Shown here: positions 8,667-15,226 of the stretch, in pieces
Position numbering within the stretch: position 1 is the first letter of the stretch
Layout of the letters: each line of letters opens with the position of its first letter
Origin: Paraurantiacibacter namhicola
Lineage (GTDB): Bacteria; Pseudomonadota; Alphaproteobacteria; Sphingomonadales; Sphingomonadaceae
Direction: 5' to 3'
Length of the DNA stretch: 64,000 nucleotides
NCBI RefSeq assembly: GCF_001687545.1
Contig: NZ_CP016545.1
Span: 682,001 to 746,000 of the forward strand
The notes under the pieces: generated by a model
What the model was told of the DNA's origin: nothing
Database searches by the model: none
Seen by the model: the letters and a program-made list of their open reading frames with translations, nothing else
Made by a program: the position numbers and the translations under genes

Positions 8667-10370
8667 ATGAAGCCGCATATCCTTACCGCCATCGCCCTGG
8701 CCAGCAGCGCATTGCTGCCCGTATCCGCGTTTGCGCACGATCCGGCAGCGCAGGCGGCCTCCACCGCCGCGCCCGCGATGGAAGCGGAATTCGAGCGGAT
8801 CATGGACGTCTATCCGGCCGATGAGCCTGGCGTGTCCGTAATCATGATGCGCGGGGACGAGGTGATTTTCAGCGGCTCGCGCGGGATTGCGAATGCCGCC
8901 ACGGGTGACGCGCTGACGCCGGACACGGTCTTCCGCTACGCCTCCATTTCCAAGCAGTTCGCCGCTGCCACGATCATGCAAATGGTGGACGAAGGCCTGC
9001 TGTCGCTGGATGATCCGCTGTCCAAATTCGTGCCGGACTTCCCCAACGGGGAGAACATTACGGTCCTGCAGCTGCTGAACCACACCTCCGGCATCAAATC
9101 CTATACCGGCATCCCCGGCTGGATGGTTGAGGCGAACACCGCCCGGGCCTTCTCCACGCAGGAACTGATCGCCGAATTCGCCGACCAACCGGTGGACTTC
9201 GCACCCGGCGCGAGCTTTTCCTACAACAACAGTGCCTACATCCTTGTCGGCGCCGTTATCGAGGCGGTCAGCGGGCGCCCTTGGTACGAGGAAGTCGATC
9301 GCCGGATCGCGCAGCCGCTTGGCTTGACGACACTCGGCTACCGCGTGGACGAAAGCGCCGTACCCGGCTTCGCCACGGGCTACACACGCGATGGGGACGA
9401 TGCCTTTGGAACGTCGCAGGCGGTCCATGCCAGCGTGCCCGGCCCGGCCGGAGCCCTGAGCGGCACGGTGGGGGACCTGGCGACCTGGGCGCGCGCCCTG
9501 CATGGCGGGCAGGTGGTCAGCGACGCCAGCTACGAGCTGATGACGACCCGCACGACTTATGGCGATGGCGAGATTTCGCCTTTCGGCCTCGGCCTCGTGA
9601 TGCAGGCGGTGCGCGGTTCGCCCGGCATCGGGCATAGCGGCGGCATCTTCGGCTTCAGCACGAACAGCATCTACCTGCCGGAGCACGACCTGTTCGTTGC
9701 CATATTCGCCAATACGGATAGCCCCGTGGTGGACCCGGGCACGACCATGCGCCGCTTGGCCGCAAGTGCCATCGGCAAACCCTATCCCGACTTCACCAGG
9801 ACGGACGTGGATATGGCTGCCCTCGCCCCGTATTTCGGGGAATATACCATCGATGAAGGCGCGACCCGCCAGTTCTATGAACGTGACGGCCAGCTCTACA
9901 CGATGCGCACCGGCTCCAACGAGAGCAAGGTGTATGCGGCTGGCGACAACCGCTTCTTCTATGGCGTTGAAAGCCTGACCTGGTTCGAACTGGTCACCGG
10001 CGACGATGACCAGCTCCGGATGGAGATGCACCATAACGGAGGGGATGAAGCCGAAATCGCGGTCCGCACCGGCGGTATCCCGGATGCGCCCGCAGTCGCT
10101 GTCTCGGCAGAGCAGCTTGCTTCCTATGCGGGCAGCTACGAATCGCAGATCGGCGTCATGGTACTCGCCGTGAATGAAGACGGGCAGCTGACCGGCAAGC
10201 TCGGCCCGCAGCCTGCCTTGCCGCTTTTCCCGGTCACAGAGACCGAATTTGGCGTGCAGGGCGTGGATGCGCGCGTGGCCATAGTGGTCGACGAGGGCGC
10301 AGTGACCGGCCTGGTGATCAAGCAGGGCGGGCAGGAACTGCCCTTCACCCGCCTGCCGGACGCGGACTAA
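8667..10370 (+). CDS. Secreted class C beta-lactamase-related serine hydrolase
   Basis: 567 aa. A signal peptide ends near residue 24 ('VSAFAHD'). The beta-lactamase/transpeptidase domain follows, with the catalytic 'SISK' tetrad at Ser93/Lys96, the Tyr motif 'SYNNSAYILVGAVIE' near residue 190 and the third motif as 'GHSGGIFGFS' (HSG replaces KTG). The last ~180 residues form an extra beta domain, as in esterase/D-aminopeptidase-like members. A good AGGGGAG site precedes the ATG. Penicillin resistance, peptidoglycan trimming and esterase activity are all possible; sequence alone does not decide. Confidence 0.9.
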   Translation: MKPHILTAIALASSALLPVSAFAHDPAAQAASTAAPAMEAEFERIMDVYPADEPGVSVIMMRGDEVIFSGSRGIANAATGDALTPDTVFRYASISKQFAAATIMQMVDEGLLSLDDPLSKFVPDFPNGENITVLQLLNHTSGIKSYTGIPGWMVEANTARAFSTQELIAEFADQPVDFAPGASFSYNNSAYILVGAVIEAVSGRPWYEEVDRRIAQPLGLTTLGYRVDESAVPGFATGYTRDGDDAFGTSQAVHASVPGPAGALSGTVGDLATWARALHGGQVVSDASYELMTTRTTYGDGEISPFGLGLVMQAVRGSPGIGHSGGIFGFSTNSIYLPEHDLFVAIFANTDSPVVDPGTTMRRLAASAIGKPYPDFTRTDVDMAALAPYFGEYTIDEGATRQFYERDGQLYTMRTGSNESKVYAAGDNRFFYGVESLTWFELVTGDDDQLRMEMHHNGGDEAEIAVRTGGIPDAPAVAVSAEQLASYAGSYESQIGVMVLAVNEDGQLTGKLGPQPALPLFPVTETEFGVQGVDARVAIVVDEGAVTGLVIKQGGQELPFTRLPDAD

Positions 10371-10385
10371 GGGGCAGCGCGCCCG

Positions 10386-10652
10386 TTAGCGTAGCAGCCG
10401 CTCGAAATCGGGCAGCATCTTGCGATAAATCTCGCCCAGCCCGCCGCTGCCCTGGTGGTTGCAGGTGCGGTAGGCGAAGAACAATTCGTTGCGGAGTTCG
10501 TCCAGCGTCTCCCGATTGCTGTTTTCCGCCGCCTCCGCGCAGGCGGCGAACGACCCGTGCCGCTCGTATCCGTTAAAGGATGCGGCAAATTCCACGACGG
10601 CGGCGTAATCGCCGGGTTCGGGTAGATCGGACGCTTGCAATTCCTTCGGCAT
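10386..10652 (-). CDS. Hypothetical 88-aa protein
   Basis: Acidic, helical, no signal peptide, starting 'MPKELQASDLPEPGDY'. TGGGGGT lies 6 nt before this ATG; a Met four codons upstream (10664) is the alternative. Two cysteines ('FAACAEAAE', 'RTCNHQG'). It converges with the serine hydrolase gene (15-nt gap). Codon use and composition match its neighbours, so I believe it is real, but I recognise no family. Confidence 0.6.
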   Translation of the reverse strand: MPKELQASDLPEPGDYAAVVEFAASFNGYERHGSFAACAEAAENSNRETLDELRNELFFAYRTCNHQGSGGLGEIYRKMLPDFERLLR

Positions 10653-10885
10653 GGCAACCCCCATATCACATTATTGCGCGGGCCGATTCGATTGATTCAA
10701 AGGCCCGGCCACCGCGTCTTCCGCAGAAAAATTTTTCCCACGATTCATTTTCCCGCTTGCACTGCGCGCCAGTCCAGCAATTCCGGCGCGTCGCTGCGTT
10801 GCAACGCGATAACACACCTGTGCGATCCGTCGCCCGGGCGCGTTAAATCGACCTTAACCCTCTTGCGTCCGACTTGCTGTTGATT

Positions 10886-10897
10886 CACTATCTAGTG
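10886..10897. promoter_or_regulatory. NrdR-like box upstream of nrdA
   Basis: CACTATCTAGTG, a palindrome with 5-bp arms, in the promoter region of nrdA. It matches the NrdR box upstream of nrdB in this window except that two bases (TA) are missing from the centre. NrdR is the general repressor of bacterial ribonucleotide reductase genes. No convincing second box is visible one spacing unit away. Confidence 0.5.
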
Positions 10898-10915
10898 GTT
10901 GGACATGGGGGTGTA

Positions 10916-11010
10916 CCCACAAGACCTTGTTACCTGCCTCGGCGAGACCCATCTTGCCGGAAGGGTGAGGAGTCTCGCGGAAACACGCTGATGCAAGGTC
11001 CGGCTGTGGG
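10916..11010 (+). promoter_or_regulatory. Candidate structured leader RNA of nrdA
   Basis: Three nested perfect helices are visible: CCCACA (10916) with TGTGGG (11005), GACCTTG (10923) with CAAGGTC (10994), and GCGAGAC (10942) with GTCTCGC (10972). An alternative pairing of ACCC (10947) with GGGT (10963) would compete with part of the innermost helix. The element ends about 120 nt before the nrdA start. It does not show the conserved boxes of cobalamin, TPP, FMN or glycine riboswitches. The rest of 10653-11133 shows only the NrdR-like box, this element and a GAAC-N7-GAAC match. Confidence 0.45.
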
Positions 11011-11133
11011 CAGTCAGGGGATAAGTTTTCCTCGGTCTTGCCGCGCGAATTGGTAGGATGGGCCTTCGTCCTGCGATTCGAACACATGAAGAACATGCGC
11101 GGCACCGACCGCGTTCGAACGGGGATGGATACG

Positions 11134-13191
11134 ATGGAATTTCGAGAGCGGGACGAGCAGGCAATGGAATTGGACGACATCCGCGAAGACGCCCCGGCTT
11201 CCGAAAGCAAGGCAGCAGGCGCAAAGCCGGCTGCGAAGCCCGCAAAGAAGAAGGCAGTGAGCATGGAAACCGAGGATCAAGGCAGCGACGCGCTGGTGGC
11301 CGAAAAGACCGCCGAAGCGATGGGCGAAGCCCTGAAGACAGCAGCGAAATCCGCCGCGGAACCGGATTCCAAGAAGGTCAATCCGCGCCGTTTCACCATC
11401 GAGATGGATGCAGAGCGTGACGCGAACCTGACCGAATTCGGCAAGGCCACGCTGAACGATCGCTACCTGCTTCCGGGCGAAAGCTACCAGGACCTGTTCG
11501 CCCGCGTGGCCGATGCCTATGCCGATGACCAGGACCATGCGCAGCGCCTGTACGATTACATCAGCCGCCTTTGGTTCATGCCGGCAACGCCCGTCCTCTC
11601 CAACGGCGGCACGGGCCGCGGCCTGCCCATTTCCTGCTATCTCAATTCCGTGTCCGACAGCCTCGATGGCATCGTGGGCACCTGGAACGAGAATGTCTGG
11701 CTGGCGTCCAAGGGCGGCGGCATCGGCACTTATTGGGGCAATGTGCGCGGCATCGGGGAGCCGGTCGGCCTGAACGGCAAGACCAGCGGCATCATTCCCT
11801 TCGTGCGCGTGATGGACAGCCTGACGCTGGCGATTTCGCAGGGTTCGCTGCGCCGCGGTTCGGCCGCCTGCTACCTCGACGTCAGCCACCCGGAAATCGA
11901 GGAGTTCCTCGAGATCCGCAAACCCTCGGGCGACTTCAATCGCAAGGCGCTGAACCTGCACCACGGCGTGCTTCTGACCGACGAATTCATGGAAGCCGTC
12001 CGCGCGGGCGAGAAGTTCGAGTTGAAATCGCCCAAGGATGGCAGCGTGCGCGGCGAAGTGGATGCGCGTTCGCTCTTCCAGAAACTGGTCGAAACGCGCC
12101 TTGCCACGGGTGAGCCCTACATCGTGTTCTCGGACACGGTGAACCGCATGATGCCCAAGCATCACCGCGAGCTGGGCCTGAAGGTTTCCACCTCCAACCT
12201 GTGCAGCGAAATCACCCTGCCCACCGGGATCGACCACCTCGGCAACGATCGCACGGCCGTGTGCTGCCTCTCCTCGCTCAACCTGGAAAAGTGGGACGAG
12301 TGGAACACTGACAAGCAGTTCATCGAAGACGTGATGCGCATGCTCGACAACGTGCTGCAGGACTATATCGACCGCGCGCCGGACGAGATGGCCCGCGCCA
12401 AGTATTCCGCTGCGCGCGAACGCAGCGTGGGCATGGGCGTGATGGGCTTCCACTCCTTCCTGCAGATGAAGAACATCGGCATGGAAAGCGCCATGGCCAA
12501 GGCCTGGAACATGAAGATGTTCAAGCACATCAGCTCCAAGGCGAACGAGGCCAGCCTGATGCTGGCGCAGGAACGCGGGCCGTGCCCCGATGCTGCCGAA
12601 ACCGGCGCGATGGAACGCTTCAGCTGCAAGATGGCAATCGCGCCCACCGCGTCGATCAGCATCATCTGCGGCGGCACCAGCGCCTGCATCGAGCCGATCC
12701 CGGCCAATATCTACACCCACAAGACGCTGTCCGGAAGCTTCGTGGTGAAGAACCCGTATCTGGAAAAGCTGCTGCAGAAGAAGAGCAAGGATTCCACCAA
12801 TGTCTGGAATTCGATCCTGGAGAAGGGCGGCAGCGTCCAGCACCTCGACTTCCTGACGGACGAGGAAAAGGCGGCCTTCAAGACCAGCTTCGAGATTGAC
12901 CAGCGGTGGCTGCTGGAATTCGCCGCCGACCGCGCGCCCTTCATCGATCAGGCGCAGAGCCTCAACCTCTTCATCCCTGCCGATGTCGACAAGTGGGACC
13001 TGATGATGCTGCACTTCCAGGCCTGGGAGAAGGGCATCAAGTCGCTCTACTACCTGCGCTCCAAGAGCGTGCAGCGCGCAGGGTTCGCCGGCGGCGTGGA
13101 AGCGGACAACACCGCCGATGCGCAGAAGATCGAGCTGTCCGCCGGTGCCGGGCAGGAAACCGATTACGAGGAATGCCTGAGCTGCCAGTAG
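11134..13191 (+). CDS. nrdA: Ribonucleoside-diphosphate reductase class Ia, alpha subunit
   Basis: 685 aa from ATG 11134 ('MEFRERDE'); ATGs at 11086, 11095, 11125 and 11164 are alternatives. It makes deoxynucleotides for DNA synthesis with NrdB. Visible: first substrate-site Cys ('GLPISCYLNSV'), catalytic-loop Cys ('NLCSEITLP'), second Cys ('AVCCLSSLNL') and the C-terminal redox tail ending 'CLSCQ'. The N-terminal ~80 residues are Ala/Lys-rich and low complexity, and the conserved fold starts at about 'RRFTIEMDAERDANLTEFG'. I see no ATP-cone domain, so the usual dATP off-switch appears absent. nrdB is 6.6 kb away instead of adjacent. The long leader and NrdR-like box upstream suggest layered control. 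Confidence 0.96.
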   Translation: MEFRERDEQAMELDDIREDAPASESKAAGAKPAAKPAKKKAVSMETEDQGSDALVAEKTAEAMGEALKTAAKSAAEPDSKKVNPRRFTIEMDAERDANLTEFGKATLNDRYLLPGESYQDLFARVADAYADDQDHAQRLYDYISRLWFMPATPVLSNGGTGRGLPISCYLNSVSDSLDGIVGTWNENVWLASKGGGIGTYWGNVRGIGEPVGLNGKTSGIIPFVRVMDSLTLAISQGSLRRGSAACYLDVSHPEIEEFLEIRKPSGDFNRKALNLHHGVLLTDEFMEAVRAGEKFELKSPKDGSVRGEVDARSLFQKLVETRLATGEPYIVFSDTVNRMMPKHHRELGLKVSTSNLCSEITLPTGIDHLGNDRTAVCCLSSLNLEKWDEWNTDKQFIEDVMRMLDNVLQDYIDRAPDEMARAKYSAARERSVGMGVMGFHSFLQMKNIGMESAMAKAWNMKMFKHISSKANEASLMLAQERGPCPDAAETGAMERFSCKMAIAPTASISIICGGTSACIEPIPANIYTHKTLSGSFVVKNPYLEKLLQKKSKDSTNVWNSILEKGGSVQHLDFLTDEEKAAFKTSFEIDQRWLLEFAADRAPFIDQAQSLNLFIPADVDKWDLMMLHFQAWEKGIKSLYYLRSKSVQRAGFAGGVEADNTADAQKIELSAGAGQETDYEECLSCQ

Positions 13192-13209
13192 GTTTTAGGC
13201 GGGAAGGAC

Positions 13210-13689
13210 ATGGCAGAGCAGGCTCCGGATCACGTCGAAAGCGCGTCGTGCCTGGGTGCGAAGGAAGCCTTCGACGCACTCAATCTTGCCCGTAGCAATT
13301 TCGGTACTTTATCGACCTTGTACATCACGGGTGTCGGCCTGACTTTCGCGATCTGGGCTGCGGTCTCCGACGTCCAGTTTCGCCAAGGGCTGATGATTTT
13401 TGCATTGCCGTTTCTGTTCTTCAATTACTGGGGTTTCCTGTCGAACCTGACGTTCCAAATGCGCAATTTCTCCTTCCTGGATGCACAAGTTCACCCTGCT
13501 GACCCGGCGCGCGCAATCGTGGATGCAATGCAGCCAATCGGCAGGGCAAAGATGACGCTGACCTACCTGCTTGTGACTGCCTTCGTTTTGGCCTTCGGCT
13601 GGTATTTTGCCGATGGTGGTCTCGAGGGCCTCAGGGACCAAATTCAATTGGGCGAACAAGATATCGACGCTGGGAGCCCGACCGCTTGA
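13210..13689 (+). CDS. Hypothetical membrane protein
   Basis: 159 aa with three clear hydrophobic segments (about residues 37-53, 58-78 and 115-135) and soluble ends. GGGAAGGAC precedes the ATG and the gene starts 18 nt after nrdA, so it may be read from the same transcript. Its base composition is clearly lower in GC than nrdA. No family recognised. Confidence 0.65.
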   Translation: MAEQAPDHVESASCLGAKEAFDALNLARSNFGTLSTLYITGVGLTFAIWAAVSDVQFRQGLMIFALPFLFFNYWGFLSNLTFQMRNFSFLDAQVHPADPARAIVDAMQPIGRAKMTLTYLLVTAFVLAFGWYFADGGLEGLRDQIQLGEQDIDAGSPTA

Positions 13690-13771
13690 GCCCACTCATG
13701 GCCATCGGCCTAGGAATGATGTTCGCCGTGCCAGAATTCGTAATTCGGAAAACTTGGGAAAGGGCACACAT

Positions 13772-14149
13772 ATGAAGACCACGCTCACCACATTCGCACT
13801 GGGACTTTCAGGCCTCGCGCTGGCAGCCTGCGGTTCGGCCGATGAGGCTGCCGGGGGCGAAGGCGCTGACGGCGGGGAAATGGCCACGACCATGGCCGCT
13901 TCGGGCGATGACTGTTCGGCCGAGAATGTCGTGACGAAGATCAGCCGCTCCGCAACGCTTGCGGGCGAGGTGCCGGAAACGCACCCGCAATATGACGAGG
14001 TGCGGGCGGCTGCCGGCGAAATGATCGACCGGTTCAACGAGCTCGACACGCCCGACAACGGCCTCTCCACCGAAGAGACCTTTGCGCAGATGTGCGCGGC
14101 TTACGACAAGTTTGCCGGCGTGGCGCGCGCGGCCGACATCATCGAATAA
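13772..14149 (+). CDS. Hypothetical lipoprotein
   Basis: 125 aa starting 'MKTTLTTFALG', with the lipobox 'LALAAC' at Cys20, a low-complexity Gly/Ala/Glu linker and then a small helical domain containing two cysteines ('GDDCSAENVV', 'AQMCAAYDKF'). I start at ATG 13772, after GGGAAAGGG. Envelope location is inferred from the lipobox; no function can be assigned. Confidence 0.75.
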   Translation: MKTTLTTFALGLSGLALAACGSADEAAGGEGADGGEMATTMAASGDDCSAENVVTKISRSATLAGEVPETHPQYDEVRAAAGEMIDRFNELDTPDNGLSTEETFAQMCAAYDKFAGVARAADIIE

Positions 14150-14334
14150 CGGGTCCCGCGCGGCCGCGACATCCATGGCATCCGGAGGCGCCGCTGATGC
14201 GGATCGCGGTCGGCGCTGCGTTCCTGCTGGCGCGATACTTCATCGCCTTTGCGCCGCAGCCCGAATGGAGGTCTTGATAAACAGCAAAATCATTCGCTAA
14301 CCTGCCCCGGTACGACCACAACGGGGAAGGCGGT

Positions 14335-15135
14335 ATGAGACGGCAGATTGCGGCAATCGGGACAGGACTGGCACTTTCCGGCGCGGCCATGGTCCTGGCC
14401 ATAGGGCACGCGCCCGCACAGGCCACGGCACAGGAACCGAATTACGATTTCAGCAATGTGTTGGCGCCGGGATACGATGCCGCGCCCGGTTATGACATCC
14501 TTGGGCTGAAACTGGGCATGACCATGCCAGAGACGATCCAGATCCTTGGCGACCGAGGGTTCCGCTTCTTGCAGAAACGGTTCCAGCGCACGGCGCGGGG
14601 GCGCGGGGCGATGCGCTATTACGATGCCGAGCGCGACCGCAGCGACGAACATCCCGCGTATGAGAAGATCACCGTCTATTTCGATTTCAGCGAGAAACCG
14701 CGTGTCCTCGCCGTCTATCGCAACAGCATGTATGGCCGGAGCAGCAAGCCCGCCTATACGAATGTGATGCAGGCGATCGCGGCGAAATATGGCGACGCGC
14801 CGGTCTGGGATACGCGCAACAACGAGGTGATGACCGCCTGGTATCCATCGGACCTGTCGCGCAAATGCGAGCCGATGAAGCACAATCTGCGCTATTTCCG
14901 CGCGCCGGAAGATATCGAGCAATACGAAGGCTGTTTCCGCGGACTGGCGATCAAGGTGGGCTATGACCGGCACTCGACCGGCAGACCAGTGGAATATACC
15001 CGCAGCTTCCTGGTCGACACGCGTCTGATGGATGCCAATTACAAGGAAACCTGGCGCCTGGCGGAGGAACAGGCCGCGCAGCGCGAGCGGCGGGAGCGCG
15101 AGAAGACCTATTCCAACGACGCGGCGGAATTCTGA
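14335..15135 (+). CDS. Hypothetical exported protein
   Basis: 266 aa with an N-terminal signal sequence or anchor (residues 5-30). The central part is rich in Tyr and Arg and carries two cysteines ('SRKCEPMK', 'YEGCFRGL'); the C-terminus is a charged helix ('AEEQAAQRERREREK'). 'ILGLKLGMTMPETIQIL' resembles the short motif found in SmpA/BamE-like exported proteins, but I cannot assign a family. A monocistronic unit between two other exported genes. Confidence 0.7.
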   Translation: MRRQIAAIGTGLALSGAAMVLAIGHAPAQATAQEPNYDFSNVLAPGYDAAPGYDILGLKLGMTMPETIQILGDRGFRFLQKRFQRTARGRGAMRYYDAERDRSDEHPAYEKITVYFDFSEKPRVLAVYRNSMYGRSSKPAYTNVMQAIAAKYGDAPVWDTRNNEVMTAWYPSDLSRKCEPMKHNLRYFRAPEDIEQYEGCFRGLAIKVGYDRHSTGRPVEYTRSFLVDTRLMDANYKETWRLAEEQAAQRERREREKTYSNDAAEF

Positions 15136-15166
15136 GCGCGCGGCGCAACCTTCCCGCCATTGTCAT

Positions 15167-15194
15167 TTGACCTGACCGGCCAGCTTCGTAACAT
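15167..15194 (+). promoter_or_regulatory. Predicted promoter of the TPR-CHAT gene
   Basis: TTGACC (15167-15172) and TAACAT (15189-15194) are separated by 16 nt, a good sigma-70-type pair 33 nt before the ATG of the TPR-CHAT gene. Confidence 0.4.
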
Positions 15195-15226
15195 CCGCCG
15201 CATGGTTTAAGCGGGGGGGGCAGGAC

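Noticed and set aside
10916-11010. Cobalamin riboswitch or SRP RNA at the nrdA leader
   Set aside because: No B12 box or conserved cobalamin core on either strand, and no SRP apical-loop consensus beyond a short GGAAGG match.
11014-13014. 666-codon minus-strand frame opposite nrdA
   Set aside because: Antisense shadow of a well-conserved gene, typical in high-GC DNA; composition is not protein-like.
14197-14277. 26-codon hydrophobic ORF between two lipoprotein/exported genes
   Set aside because: Short and hydrophobic but without a ribosome site or any recognisable family; not enough support.
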